Positions 17,112 to 28,232 of a stretch of 40,105 bases of DNA are shown here, one piece after another. The translations under genes were made by a program, and so were the position numbers. The stretch comes from Bacteroidota bacterium. Lineage in GTDB: Bacteria > Bacteroidota > Bacteroidia > Chitinophagales > Saprospiraceae. The stretch lies in contig JAKQJD010000192.1 of the NCBI GenBank assembly GCA_029561355.1, positions 1 through 40,105 on the forward strand. The letters run 5' to 3'. A model generated the notes under the pieces. That model saw only the letters and a list, made by a program, of their open reading frames with translations. It did not search any database and was not told the DNA's origin. How positions within the stretch are numbered: position 1 is the stretch's first letter; every line of letters starts with the position of its first letter.

Positions 17112-17309
17112 TCCGAAGTCGTCAGTGCGAAGTGCGAAGTCTGGAAGCAGTCTGAAGTCGTCAGTGCGAAGTCTGGAAGCAGTGCGAAGTCGTCAGTGCA
17201 AAGTGCGAAGTCCGGGTCAGTAAGCATTTAAGTTACAAGCAAGGCACTGACGCGTCTTAACCTCGAACGCCAAACGACTTCGCACTTCGCACTGTCGACT
17301 TCGCACTGA
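17112..17309. repeat. AGTGCGAAGTC word palindrome
   Basis: The left arm carries about six degenerate AGTGCGAAGTC/AGTCTGGAAGC units (17112-17216). The right arm carries complementary GACTTCGCACT units (17276-17309). The best pair is 17118-17141 with 17276-17299 (24 nt, one mismatch). The central 60 nt is not repetitive. It begins right at the ROK kinase stop codon and ends 62 nt before the DUF4294 gene. Confidence 0.88.
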
Positions 17310-17371
17310 TTTCACAACAAAGGGCCGCGCTTGTCGTTTTGAAAGCGTTCTTTTCGTACCGACCGAACACA

Positions 17372-18016
17372 ATGAAACTACTTCTTTCGAATCGATCCGA
17401 CCTGAAATACGGGTTTGTGCTGGCCCTGCTGGTTTTCAGCAGCCCTGTTTTTGCTCAAGTGACCTTCACACCGAATACCGACACGACCCAGCAACTGGGC
17501 GCCTGGGCGCGTATGGAAATTGTGAACGGCGACACGACCTTCGTTATGTCGCTGCGGCCGGTGCGGATCACCGCCCGCTGGAAATTCACCGATTTGCAGC
17601 AACAGCGGCAATACTACCTGTACACCCGTGCAGCACGCAAAGTGTACCCGTATGCCATTCAGGCGGTCGGTTTGTACGAGGACATCCAGGACGAAACGGA
17701 GGGCATGCGCAAGGGCCAACGCCGTCGTTTTATCCGCCACGAACACAAAGAACTGAAAGACGATATGAAAGATCAGATGATGAACCTCACCAAAACGGAG
17801 GGCCGGGTGCTGATCAAGATGATCGAAAGCCAGTTACACAAGCCGTTCTATTCCATTATCAAAGAAACGCGCGGCGGAACGACGGCCACTTACTGGCATC
17901 AACTGGGCAAACTCTGGGGTTACGACCTCAAGGAGGGCTATAACGTAGGCGCCGATCCGCTGCTGGATGCGGTATTTATCGATTACGATTTCGGGGACCC
18001 GATGTCGCAGTTTTGA
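17372..18016 (+). CDS. DUF4294 family protein with signal peptide
   Basis: This 214-residue exported protein starts at the ATG at 17372. An upstream in-frame TTG at 17339 would only lengthen the N-terminus. A signal peptide (YGFVLALLVFSSPVFAQ) is followed by the DUF4294 pattern: EIVNGDTTFVMSLRPVRI, then YLYTRAARKVYPYAIQAVGLYED, then LTKTEGRVLIKMIESQL and LGKLWGYDLKEGYN. The family is almost restricted to Bacteroidota, and I know of no assigned biochemical function. Location is periplasmic or outer-membrane associated (from the signal peptide). It is convergent with ligA and flanked on both sides by long palindromes. Confidence 0.9.
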   Translation: MKLLLSNRSDLKYGFVLALLVFSSPVFAQVTFTPNTDTTQQLGAWARMEIVNGDTTFVMSLRPVRITARWKFTDLQQQRQYYLYTRAARKVYPYAIQAVGLYEDIQDETEGMRKGQRRRFIRHEHKELKDDMKDQMMNLTKTEGRVLIKMIESQLHKPFYSIIKETRGGTTATYWHQLGKLWGYDLKEGYNVGADPLLDAVFIDYDFGDPMSQF

Positions 18017-18050
18017 ATCCGGCTTGAATTACCGCACATTTTAAATATTT

Positions 18051-18156
18051 AACCACAAGGGCACAAAGTCACAAAGCGTAGATTACCCTTTATACATCCA
18101 CATCAAAGGTGTAGAATGGTGTAATCTACGCTTTGTGACTTTGTGCCCTTGTGGTT
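18051..18156. repeat. ACCACAAGGGCACAAAG palindrome, 36-bp perfect arms
   Basis: Arms 18051-18086 and 18121-18156 pair perfectly over 36 bp with a 34-nt loop. The outer arm shares AACCACAAGGG with 15580-15684. The inner end is GCGTAGATTAC, whose complement GTAATCTACGC also appears in the one-armed element at 1881. The gap 18017-18375 contains no gene I can support. Confidence 0.93.
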
Positions 18157-18342
18157 TATATTAAATATTGCCAAAAACACCCGTAACAAGGCTCCTTTGT
18201 TAACGACTTTTAAAATTTCAGGAAAATCCTTTTCTGCCTGTGACCTCTATGCGTAGCCGCGTATAAAGTATGTCTTTGCAAGTGAGCAAGGGCAAAAGGC
18301 AAAAAAAAGGAAGATTGTTTTCATTTGGTTTTTTGGGGTTTA

Positions 18343-18375
18343 GCCGTCCTGCGCGAAATGCACAGGCGGCTTTTT

Positions 18376-18377
<2 letters not shown>
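18343..18377 (+). terminator. Plus-strand intrinsic terminator-like hairpin
   Basis: GCCGTCCTG at 18343-18351 pairs (one bulge) with CAGGCGGC at 18363-18370 and is followed by seven T residues at 18371-18377. It would stop read-through from the plus-strand DUF4294 gene into ligA. Its T-run touches the last codon of ligA. Confidence 0.65.
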
Positions 18378-20613
<2,236 letters not shown>

Positions 20614-22035
20614 TTAAGGGCGCAGTTCGAGCAGTGCCACGTTTTCGATGTGGTGTGTATGTGGAAACATGTCGACCGGCCGCACTTTCAGCACCTCGTA
20701 TTTTTCGGAAAGCAGTTGCAGGTCGCGGGCCTGTGTGGCAGGATTGCAACTCACGTACACGATGCGCGGAGCCGCCAGATCGAGCAAAAACCGCACGGCT
20801 TTTTCGTGCATACCGGCGCGCGGCGGGTCGGTAATGACCACGTCGGGACGACCGTGGCGTTCGGCAAATTCCGGGGAAAGCACATTTTTCACATCGCCGG
20901 CGTAAAAAACGGCGTTTTCAATGCCGTTCAGGCGCATATTTTCCTCCGCATCGGCAATGGCTTCCGGTATTTCCTCGATACCTACAACCTGGCGGCACTG
21001 GCGGGCGAGGTACAGGGCAATGCTGCCCGTGCCGGTGTAGAGGTCGTACACGTTTTCATGGCCCGTGAGTCCGGCGAATTCTGCGGTTACGTCATACAGG
21101 TTTTTTCCCTGCACGGAATTGGTCTGGAAAAACGATTTCGGGCCGATCTTGAAACGCAGGTCGCCGAGTTGCTCCACCACATAGCCTTTTCCGGAATAGG
21201 TGATCATGTCCAGATCGAACATGGAATCGTTGAGTTTGGTGTTCACCGTGTACACCAGCGTCGTCATGTCGGGAAATTTTTCCAGAATGGCGTCGAGGTA
21301 GCGCGTGATGACCTCCATGTCGTTTTTGGCAAAACTCACCAGCAGCATCAGTTCGCCGGTGCTGGTGAGGCGTACCATCAGGTTGCGCAGCATGCCGGTG
21401 TGTTTCCGCAGGTCGTAAAAAGTCAGCCCTTGCTCGAAAGCGATGGCACGGCAGGTATTGCGTACTTCATTGGACGGTTCGGGCTGTAGCCAGCATTTTT
21501 CAATATCGATGATCTTGTCGAAAAAACCGGCTTTGTGGAAACCCAAAGCGTAATCGTCGGGGCCTTCTTTCGCAGGTGCTTCCGGGTCGACGTTCATTTC
21601 CGATTTGGTACGCCAGCGGCGGTTGGCAAAGCCGAATTCGAGTTTGTTGCGGTAAAAAGTAGTGGCTGGAGCGCCGAAAATGGGCTGGAATTCCTGTACG
21701 TCTACCTTCGCAATGCGCCGCAGCGCATCTTCCACCACCTGCTGTTTGTGGCGCAACTGGGCTTCGTACGACAGGTTCTGCCATTTGCAGCCGCCGCACA
21801 CTTCAAAATGCTGGCAAAAGGCCTGCACCCGGTCGGCAGAAGGTTGCACGATCCGTTCGACCACGCCTTCGGCGAAACCGCCTTTCTTTTTCTGGATAAA
21901 TACGTCCACCACGTCGCCGGGAACAGCGCCTTCCACAAAAACGGTCATACCGTCTTCCGTACGTCCGACTCCTTTACCCCGATCGGCGATACCGTGAATG
22001 GGCACCCCCTCGATCACAAAATGCTTCTTTGCCAT
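20614..22035 (-). CDS. rlmD: 23S rRNA (uracil-5-)-methyltransferase, RlmD/RumA family
   Basis: This 473-residue protein has a TRAM RNA-binding domain (about 1-62: GIADRGKGVGRTEDGMTVFVEG), an iron-sulfur cluster site with C74, C80, C83 (CQHFEVCGGCKWQ) and a later Cys in EKCWLQPE. The SAM-dependent methyltransferase fold follows: SFFQTNSVQGKNLYD, DLYTGTGSIALYLA, VITDPPRAGMHEK and the catalytic SCNPATQARDL. The family transfers a methyl group from SAM to C5 of uridine in 23S rRNA (U1939 in E. coli numbering). RlmCD-type enzymes can modify a second site, so specificity is inferred. A TACCTTTG promoter box lies 20 nt upstream, between the gene and the large palindrome. Confidence 0.93.
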   Translation of the reverse strand: MAKKHFVIEGVPIHGIADRGKGVGRTEDGMTVFVEGAVPGDVVDVFIQKKKGGFAEGVVERIVQPSADRVQAFCQHFEVCGGCKWQNLSYEAQLRHKQQVVEDALRRIAKVDVQEFQPIFGAPATTFYRNKLEFGFANRRWRTKSEMNVDPEAPAKEGPDDYALGFHKAGFFDKIIDIEKCWLQPEPSNEVRNTCRAIAFEQGLTFYDLRKHTGMLRNLMVRLTSTGELMLLVSFAKNDMEVITRYLDAILEKFPDMTTLVYTVNTKLNDSMFDLDMITYSGKGYVVEQLGDLRFKIGPKSFFQTNSVQGKNLYDVTAEFAGLTGHENVYDLYTGTGSIALYLARQCRQVVGIEEIPEAIADAEENMRLNGIENAVFYAGDVKNVLSPEFAERHGRPDVVITDPPRAGMHEKAVRFLLDLAAPRIVYVSCNPATQARDLQLLSEKYEVLKVRPVDMFPHTHHIENVALLELRP

Positions 22036-22054
22036 TTTTTTAAAACTTGGACGG

Positions 22055-22062
22055 CAAAGGTA
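22055..22062 (-). promoter_or_regulatory. Putative -7 box (TACCTTTG) for rlmD
   Basis: The minus strand reads TACCTTTG 19 nt before the rlmD ATG, matching TAnnTTTG. The position expected for a -33 element falls inside the word repeat starting at 22071, so either the repeat supplies it or it is absent. Confidence 0.5.
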
Positions 22063-22070
22063 GGGGTTTG

Positions 22071-22263
22071 ATGGTTTATAGGTTTATAGGTTTATGGGTT
22101 TATGTTGATGAGGTTGATAAAGGTTGATGAGGTTGATAAAGGTTGATGAGGGTTGATATTCAGCCGCTCGGAAAGGAGAAAATTGTTTCTTTTACCGAGC
22201 GGCTGAATATCAACCCTCATCAACCTTTATCAACCTTATCAACCTCATCAACCCTCATCAACC
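22071..22263. repeat. GGTTGATGA-armed palindrome, 42-bp perfect arms
   Basis: Arms 22130-22171 and 22195-22236 pair perfectly over 42 bp around a 23-nt loop, the longest perfect stem in the window. Imperfect GGTTGATGA/TCATCAACC units extend it. On the left a short run of GGTTTATAGG/GGGTTTATG units is the arm word of the element at 2522-2760. The core GCCGCTCGG...CCGAGCGGC is also shared with that element. It lies between the reprolysin-like stop codon and the rlmD promoter. Confidence 0.95.
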
Positions 22264-24771
22264 TCATTCCACCACCACTTCTCCCTGCAACAGGCCGCCC
22301 CCCGTGCGGCAGGTGTAGTAATAAATGCCGGCAGGAAACGTACTGACGTCGAATTGCAAGTTGTTGTAGCCTCGTTGCAGGGATTGTTCCGATTCCAGAA
22401 GAGGAAAGCGCTGGCCGAGTTGATTGGCCAGTTCAAAGGAAAGCAACGTTTCTTTGTCGGAGTAAGCGACGACGTTCAGGACGTTTCGGGCAGGATTAGG
22501 GAACACCTGAATCGAAAACGGTGCACGAATTTCCAGATTTCGTACGGGCGAGTATTCCATTTTTCCATCTGAATCCATTTGTTTCAACCGGAAATACCAT
22601 CGGCCTTCTTTCAGGTTGCGAATCAGAAAGTCATAAGTGCTTTTTTCGGTGGTCGTACCACGGCCATACATAAAACCTGCTTTTTGGAAATCAGTGTCGG
22701 ATTCATGCTTCATTTCGATGTCGAAACCGAAGTTGTTTTTTTCGGAAGCAGTTGTCCATTGCAGCAGCACATCGCCGGCATCTTTTGCATTTACCTGAAA
22801 ATCAATCAGTTCTACAGGTAATGAGAACGTAATGGTAAAGTTTGCATTGGAAATATCGAAAAAGATATTTCCCACGCCTTCTATTTTGACGCGGGCGGTT
22901 GTGGTGCTGATATTGGGCATGACAATGTTTTCCGTGCCATCATTGGCCGTGCTGGCAAGTAACACGGTCGGGTATGTGAATCCGCCGTCTGTCGACAGCG
23001 AAATTTTCACATTTGCACAGTTGACGGAATTGGTAGTTGTGCCTGCCACATTCCAGGTAATTGTCTGTGTAGAATTTCCGGCCCACGATACCGCAGTATT
23101 GGGCGCAGTAACCTGAAATGGCCCGGCCGTGCCATTCACCGTAACCGTCATGTCGCTCTTTTCCGTACAACCGTAAGGGCTGGCGTTGTCGCGGACATTG
23201 ACGCGAAAATTCATCGTCCGCGCCACAGAGGGCAACACTTCCCAGGTAGGCGTAGTGTTGGCGATAATGGCGCTCAGTGCCGGGAATGTACGCGATGGCG
23301 AAGTAGTAGCGGCAAAACTTCGGAAATTAGGCCCGCCGGTCGCCGTTGCGAGGGGTGGTTGAGTGGAACTGTTGTTGTTAAATTGCTCCCAGTTATACGT
23401 CAGCGCGTTGCCATTCGGATCGGTGCCGCTGGCGGTGAGCGTAAACGGCGTGGACTTTGGGATCGTGTAGTTTGACCCGGCACTGGCCGTCGGCGGGTTG
23501 TTGGAGGTGTTGATGATCGTACCGCAGGTAGCGCCGGTACCAATGATATAAGTGCCTGTTTCCACCAGGCTTGAGGCGTGAAAATAAGCGTCGCTATTGG
23601 TCTGCACATTTTGTGCGCCGCAAATACCTGCATATGCCATAATGGTCGAGCCGCTACCCGGTTCATATGCCGTGGGCAGATTTCTATTACCGCCGCCACA
23701 CGAACTGGCAGTGCCATTAAAAGTATGGTCGCCGTTAAACTGGTGCCCCATCTCATGTGCAACGTAGTCTACATCGAATCCATCACCTATGGGGAAATCG
23801 GTACCCGTCTCCGCAGACGCCTTTGCACCATTCACGCAAACACAGCCCAGGCAAGCCAGTCCGCCGCCGGCCGTACTGAATACATGTCCGATATCGTAGT
23901 TAGCAGTGCCAATCATAGCATCGCAATTGACCTGGTTTTCGTTGGTAAGCGCATTGCTATCATCATTTGTATATGGGTCGGTGATGGAATTGGTGTAAAC
24001 GAGCAGGTTGTTGTTAGCCACCAGTTGCATGGTCACCGCCAGTTCCTTTTCGTATATGCCGTTTACACGATTCATCGAAGTATTCATAGCAGCCAATGCC
24101 AGCGCTACGCTGCCCCCCTGAAAAGACGTGTATTCCGCCGTGCAGGCCAGTGCCAGGCGATACCTTCTCAACTGACAACTTCCTTGCTCCGGCACGTCCA
24201 GTGGGTCGGCGGGCTCGTCGATCGGTTTACCGGGACCTGTTTTACATTCAAATTCCTTTCCGGCAGGCCGTGGATAGTCTTTTTTATAATACACCACGTA
24301 ATTATCCCGGTCGCCGAAACTATACGGGTCCACGAAATAAGTACCCTGCGTACCGTTTGTTACCATGGCGTGAAAACCGTGGGGCGTCAGGTCACATTTC
24401 AAAAAAGCCGTGGGATCGTCTATTCCATAACCTGTGTAGCAACGTATTTCGGGATATTGCGCCTGTAAATCGGGGTGCATCACCGGCGATTCGGTCAGTT
24501 GAAAACGTACGGAGCGGCCATCCGGATCAGGCAAAATAAATACCGGAAGTTGGGAAGTTTCCAGGGCGGCCGATGTGAAACGTTCCGGCACATCGGCCAG
24601 AAACTGTTGCAATGCCAGGACATTCAACCATTTCGTTTGATATTTATCGGGCACGATATAACGTGTACCGACCTGAGAAACAGACGATTCGGGAGTATTT
24701 TCCCAGAAATTCTGGGAATGAGCGGTTTGCAGAAGGAATAGAAATGCAGTAAGGGAAAAGAATCTTTTCAT
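22264..24771 (-). CDS. Reprolysin-like zinc metalloprotease with T9SS sorting domain
   Basis: The ATG at 24771 gives an 835-residue protein with a Sec signal peptide (MKRFFSLTAFLFLLQTAHSQ). In-frame ATGs further up (24792, 24930) would hide it. After a propeptide-like region the catalytic domain (about 205-420) has the metzincin zinc site HEMGHQFNGDHTF and the Met-turn candidate GSTIMAYAGICG, as in Bacteroidota reprolysin-family (M12B-like) enzymes. Fibronectin/PKD-like beta domains follow (PPTASAGSNYTIPKSTPF onward; LPVELIDFQVNAKDAG). The end is a T9SS sorting domain (IQVFPNPARNVLNVVAYS ... STFPAGIYYYTCRTGGG). It should be a surface or secreted protease. The gene is divergent from alaS and is followed by the 42-bp-arm palindrome. 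Confidence 0.92.
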   Translation of the reverse strand: MKRFFSLTAFLFLLQTAHSQNFWENTPESSVSQVGTRYIVPDKYQTKWLNVLALQQFLADVPERFTSAALETSQLPVFILPDPDGRSVRFQLTESPVMHPDLQAQYPEIRCYTGYGIDDPTAFLKCDLTPHGFHAMVTNGTQGTYFVDPYSFGDRDNYVVYYKKDYPRPAGKEFECKTGPGKPIDEPADPLDVPEQGSCQLRRYRLALACTAEYTSFQGGSVALALAAMNTSMNRVNGIYEKELAVTMQLVANNNLLVYTNSITDPYTNDDSNALTNENQVNCDAMIGTANYDIGHVFSTAGGGLACLGCVCVNGAKASAETGTDFPIGDGFDVDYVAHEMGHQFNGDHTFNGTASSCGGGNRNLPTAYEPGSGSTIMAYAGICGAQNVQTNSDAYFHASSLVETGTYIIGTGATCGTIINTSNNPPTASAGSNYTIPKSTPFTLTASGTDPNGNALTYNWEQFNNNSSTQPPLATATGGPNFRSFAATTSPSRTFPALSAIIANTTPTWEVLPSVARTMNFRVNVRDNASPYGCTEKSDMTVTVNGTAGPFQVTAPNTAVSWAGNSTQTITWNVAGTTTNSVNCANVKISLSTDGGFTYPTVLLASTANDGTENIVMPNISTTTARVKIEGVGNIFFDISNANFTITFSLPVELIDFQVNAKDAGDVLLQWTTASEKNNFGFDIEMKHESDTDFQKAGFMYGRGTTTEKSTYDFLIRNLKEGRWYFRLKQMDSDGKMEYSPVRNLEIRAPFSIQVFPNPARNVLNVVAYSDKETLLSFELANQLGQRFPLLESEQSLQRGYNNLQFDVSTFPAGIYYYTCRTGGGLLQGEVVVE

Positions 24772-24993
24772 GTTGCGGCAGGAATTCAGCATGTTTTGGA
24801 AAATGTAAAAAGTGGCGGCAAAAGTGAGACGTTGCAGGACCAATTCTGCATGTTCCGAAATTGAATTTATGCCATAACACGACTTTCGCGTACAATTGGT
24901 TGTTTCATTCCACCCTTTTGGGTCACGCATTTAATAATTGTAAAAAGCAAAGGGAACATGCCTGGGGTTTCCGTGGTTTTTATGAAAACGCAG

Positions 24994-25001
24994 TACATTT
25001 G
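24994..25001 (+). promoter_or_regulatory. Putative -7 box (TACATTTG) for alaS
   Basis: TACATTTG lies 54 nt before the alaS ATG in the 284-nt divergent gap. A weak TTTC lies 22 nt upstream of it, in the -33 position. It supports the start at 25056, since the box lies inside the longer reading frame that begins at 24861. Confidence 0.5.
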
Positions 25002-25055
25002 CAGCGTTTTTCCCGCCAGGGGCATTGTGTTTACAGCATTATCAACGAACCGTTC

Positions 25056-27683
25056 ATGACTTCCCGCGACATCCGCCGTCAGTTTCTCGATTTTTTCGCA
25101 TCGAAAGGCCATAAAATCATTCCTTCCGCACCCATGGTTGCCAAAAGCGACCCTACGCTGATGTTTATCAACTCCGGCATGGCGCCGCTGAAAGATTTTT
25201 TCCTGGGCAACCAGACGCCGCCTGCCAAACGCGTGGCCGATACGCAAAAATGCCTGCGCGTGAGCGGCAAACACAACGATCTGGAAGACGTGGGTTTCGA
25301 TGGGTATCACCACACGATGTTCGAAATGCTGGGCAACTGGTCGTTCGGCGACTACTTTAAAAAAGATGCCCTGGCCTGGTCGTGGGAACTGCTCACCGAC
25401 GTATACAAAATCCCCAAAGATCGCCTGTACGTGTCGGTGTTTATGGGTGATGAAAAAGAAAAACTGCCCTTCGACCAGGAAGCATTCGATACCTGGAAAC
25501 AGTTTGTGGCGGAAGACCGCATCCTGCCCTTCGGGAAAAAAGAAAATTTCTGGGAAATGGGCGACCAGGGCCCCTGCGGCCCCTGCTCCGAAATACACGT
25601 CGACCTGCGCTCCGATGCCGAACGCGCCCGCGTCGACGGCAAAGCGCTGGTGAACAACGATCACCCCGACGTGATCGAGATCTGGAACAACGTATTTATG
25701 CAGTTCAACCGCAAGGCCGACGGCTCGCTGGAAGAACTTCCCGCCAAATCGGTGGATACCGGTATGGGCTTCGAACGCCTTTGCCGCGCCGTGCAGGGCG
25801 TTGCCAGCAACTACGATACCGACCTCTGGCTGCCGCTGTTCAACCTGCTGGAAAACCTCTCGGGTAAAAAATACACGGGCTCCTACGATCCCAACGCCAA
25901 AACCGACGTGGCCATGCGCGTAGTGGCCGACCACCTGCGGGCAGTCAGTTTCGCCATCGCTGACGGGCAAATGCCCGACAACGGCGGCGCCGGTTATGTG
26001 ATCCGCCGCATTTTGCGCCGGGCGGTGCGCTATTATTATTCGTTCCTCGATTTGAGAGAACCGGTTTTGTATCGCTTGTGCCCCGTGCTGGCGGAGGAGT
26101 TTTCCGACGTTTTCCCGGAACTGAAAGCGCAGATCGATTTCGTATCGAAAGTAATTCTGGAAGAAGAAAAATCCTTCCTGCGCACCCTCGAATCGGGTTT
26201 GAAACGTTTTGAAAACCTCGATATTCAAAACAATACCGTTACCGGCGACCAGGCGTTCGAGCTGCTCGACACCTTCGGTTTCCCCATCGACCTCACTCGA
26301 CTCATCGCCCGCGAAAAAGGCCTCACGGTGGAGGATGCCGGTTTTGAAAAAGCCCTCGCCGAACAAAAAGCCCGCTCCCGCAAAGACGCTGTGAAACAGG
26401 TGGGCGACTGGTTCGTGCTGCGCGACGAAGCCGATGTGGAATTCGTGGGCTACGACCTGCTCGAAACACATTCTTCCTACGTGGTGAAATACCGCACCGT
26501 CACCAGCAAAGGCTGGGAGCAAATCCAGGTCGTCCTTAACCGCACACCTTTCTACCCGGAAGGCGGCGGCCAGGTGGGCGACCAGGGCTGGATGACCTTC
26601 GGCAATGAAAAAATCCGCGTGCTCGACACGAAAAAAGAAAATACCCTGATCATCCACCTTCTGGAAAAATTGCCGGAAAACATGGAGGACGAGTCCGTCA
26701 AATGCGAGGTGGACAACACGCGCCGCCGCCTGACTGAAAGCAACCACTCGGCTACACACCTGCTGCACGCCGCCCTGCGCGAAGTGCTGGGTACACATGT
26801 GCAGCAAAAAGGTTCTTATCTCGACGACCAGGCGCTGCGCTTCGACTTCCAGCATTTCCAGAAAGTGAACGACGACGAACTGTCTCGCATCGAGCATATC
26901 GTCAACGAACGCATCCGCGAAAACATCGCGCTGGAAGAGAATCGCCACCTGCCCATCGAAGAAGCCAAAAGAGCCGGCGCCATGATGCTGTTCGGTGAAA
27001 AATACGGCGAAACGGTGCGCATGATCACCTTCAATCCCACATACTCCCGCGAGCTCTGTGGCGGCTGCCACGTGAGCCACACCGGCAAAATCGGCTATTT
27101 CAAAATCACAGCCGAAAGCGCCGTAGCAGCCGGCGTGCGCCGCATCGAAGCCGTAACGGCTGCCGGCGCCGAACAATACGTCAGCCGACTCGAAACGGAA
27201 ATGGCCGCAATCAAGAACGTACTGAAAGCCAAGGATTTAGTGAAAGGTGTAGCCGACCTGCAGGAAGACAATAAACGCCTGCAAAAAGAAATCGAACAAC
27301 TCGTGCAAGCCCAGGCCAACAACCTGCGCGAAGGACTCCGCACACAATTTACCACCCTGGCCAACGGCATCCAGTTCATCGGAACCGTGCTCCCGCTCGG
27401 CGATGCCAATGCCATCAAAACGCTGGCCTACGAACTGGAACGCGAAGTTGGGAATTGCGTCATCGCTTTCGGATCGGTTAATGCCGACAAACCGCTGCTC
27501 ACGGTCCGCATCAGCGATAACCTGGTGAAGGAAAAAGGACTGAGCGCAGGTACCATCGTGCGCGAACTCGCCACAAAATTCCTGAAAGGCGGCGGCGGCG
27601 GACAACCCGGTTTCGCGACGGCAGGCGGTAGCGATACGGCGCAACTGAAAGAAGCGGTGGATGGGGTGAAAGGATATTTGTAG
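25056..27683 (+). CDS. alaS: Alanine-tRNA ligase
   Basis: From the ATG at 25056 the protein is 875 residues, standard for AlaRS. It begins TSRDIRRQFLDFFASKGHKIIPSAPMVAKSDPTLMFINSGM, the class II catalytic core with motif 1/2, and contains GPCGPCSEIHVD and the motif-3 region AGYVIRRILRRAVRYYYSF. The editing domain has HSATHLLH (H564, H568) and the zinc ligands CGGCHVSH (C668, H672). The C-terminal C-Ala/DHHA1 region has the GGGGGQPGFATAGG loop. It charges tRNA-Ala and clears mischarged Ser/Gly. Upstream in-frame ATG 24861 is rejected because it adds 65 non-conserved residues. It is convergent with the small gene at 27783 across a CGAACCCCAGTTCG repeat. Confidence 0.97.
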   Translation: MTSRDIRRQFLDFFASKGHKIIPSAPMVAKSDPTLMFINSGMAPLKDFFLGNQTPPAKRVADTQKCLRVSGKHNDLEDVGFDGYHHTMFEMLGNWSFGDYFKKDALAWSWELLTDVYKIPKDRLYVSVFMGDEKEKLPFDQEAFDTWKQFVAEDRILPFGKKENFWEMGDQGPCGPCSEIHVDLRSDAERARVDGKALVNNDHPDVIEIWNNVFMQFNRKADGSLEELPAKSVDTGMGFERLCRAVQGVASNYDTDLWLPLFNLLENLSGKKYTGSYDPNAKTDVAMRVVADHLRAVSFAIADGQMPDNGGAGYVIRRILRRAVRYYYSFLDLREPVLYRLCPVLAEEFSDVFPELKAQIDFVSKVILEEEKSFLRTLESGLKRFENLDIQNNTVTGDQAFELLDTFGFPIDLTRLIAREKGLTVEDAGFEKALAEQKARSRKDAVKQVGDWFVLRDEADVEFVGYDLLETHSSYVVKYRTVTSKGWEQIQVVLNRTPFYPEGGGQVGDQGWMTFGNEKIRVLDTKKENTLIIHLLEKLPENMEDESVKCEVDNTRRRLTESNHSATHLLHAALREVLGTHVQQKGSYLDDQALRFDFQHFQKVNDDELSRIEHIVNERIRENIALEENRHLPIEEAKRAGAMMLFGEKYGETVRMITFNPTYSRELCGGCHVSHTGKIGYFKITAESAVAAGVRRIEAVTAAGAEQYVSRLETEMAAIKNVLKAKDLVKGVADLQEDNKRLQKEIEQLVQAQANNLREGLRTQFTTLANGIQFIGTVLPLGDANAIKTLAYELEREVGNCVIAFGSVNADKPLLTVRISDNLVKEKGLSAGTIVRELATKFLKGGGGGQPGFATAGGSDTAQLKEAVDGVKGYL

Positions 27684-27684
27684 G

Positions 27685-27785
27685 CGTACAACCGAACCCC
27701 AGTTCGGTTCAAAACGTACAACCGAACCCCAGTTCGGTTCAAACACAGCATCTGCTTGTACACCCCGAACTGGGGTTCGGGTCTA
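27685..27785. repeat. ACCGAACCCCAGTTCGGT nested hairpin repeats
   Basis: A 30-nt unit beginning CGTACAACCGAACCCC occurs twice in tandem (27685-27714, 27715-27744), followed by one inverted copy of the core (about 27764-27781). Each core is itself a 7-bp stem with a CCCA loop, so it can fold locally or pair over distance. It fills the gap between alaS and the convergent hypothetical gene and overlaps the latter's last codon. Confidence 0.88.
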
Positions 27786-28112
27786 CCACTCCGTCCTTCC
27801 CGGCAACCCGACCGGGACTTTTGGCGGCGACAGATAATGCTCCAGTGCGGTTCGTTCTACAGCATTTTTCAGTGCGGTATCCGCTAGTATTTGTGTATAA
27901 ATATCCTGGCCTTCCGCATTGTAGGCCGCCAGAATATCCACCCGCACCGAATGCAGGTTTACCCCCGGCTCGGACCTGCAGCCCGTTAAAATGATGACGA
28001 TTTCCGCTTCCCCCACCAGCATAAGATGGGCATCATCGCTGTATCGGAAAGCGACGGTTTCGCTGATGACACGCAGGAGATTCCCGCTGCAGTTGTTTGC
28101 ATGGTCCGGCAT
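27783..28112 (-). CDS. Hypothetical small protein
   Basis: This 109-residue frame runs from the ATG at 28112; an in-frame ATG at 28151 would add 13 residues. Its composition looks like a folded alpha/beta protein (LLRVISETVAFRYSDDAHLMLVGEAEIVIILTGC, then LADTALKNAVERTALEHYLS). I recognise no family. It has no signal peptide or membrane segment. It is divergent from the HTH gene at 28233. A plausible promoter for that gene lies inside this frame's first codons, and a TAAATTTG box for this gene lies at 28149-28156. Whether it is expressed is uncertain. Confidence 0.55.
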   Translation of the reverse strand: MPDHANNCSGNLLRVISETVAFRYSDDAHLMLVGEAEIVIILTGCRSEPGVNLHSVRVDILAAYNAEGQDIYTQILADTALKNAVERTALEHYLSPPKVPVGLPGRTEW

Positions 28113-28128
28113 AAATGGCGTAGATTTG
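28096..28128 (+). promoter_or_regulatory. Putative promoter (TTTG-N21-TAGATTTG) for the HTH gene
   Basis: TTTG at 28096-28099 and TAGATTTG at 28121-28128 are spaced by 21 nt and match the Bacteroidota -33/-7 pattern. The leader to the ATG at 28233 would be about 100 nt of AT-rich sequence. The box overlaps the 5' end of the divergent small gene. Confidence 0.4.
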
Positions 28129-28232
28129 CTTACACATAAATGAATAAGCAAATTTATTCCACTTTATGGATTTTAAAAATATTAATTTCCATAAAATTTA
28201 TTTTTTAGACCAAAATCGGAATTTTTCCTGAC

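Noticed and set aside
24867..27176. 769-codon open frame antisense to alaS
   Set aside because: It is the complement of a strongly conserved alaS frame. Its translation is rich in Phe/His/Val with no recognisable domain, a usual result of GC-rich codon bias.
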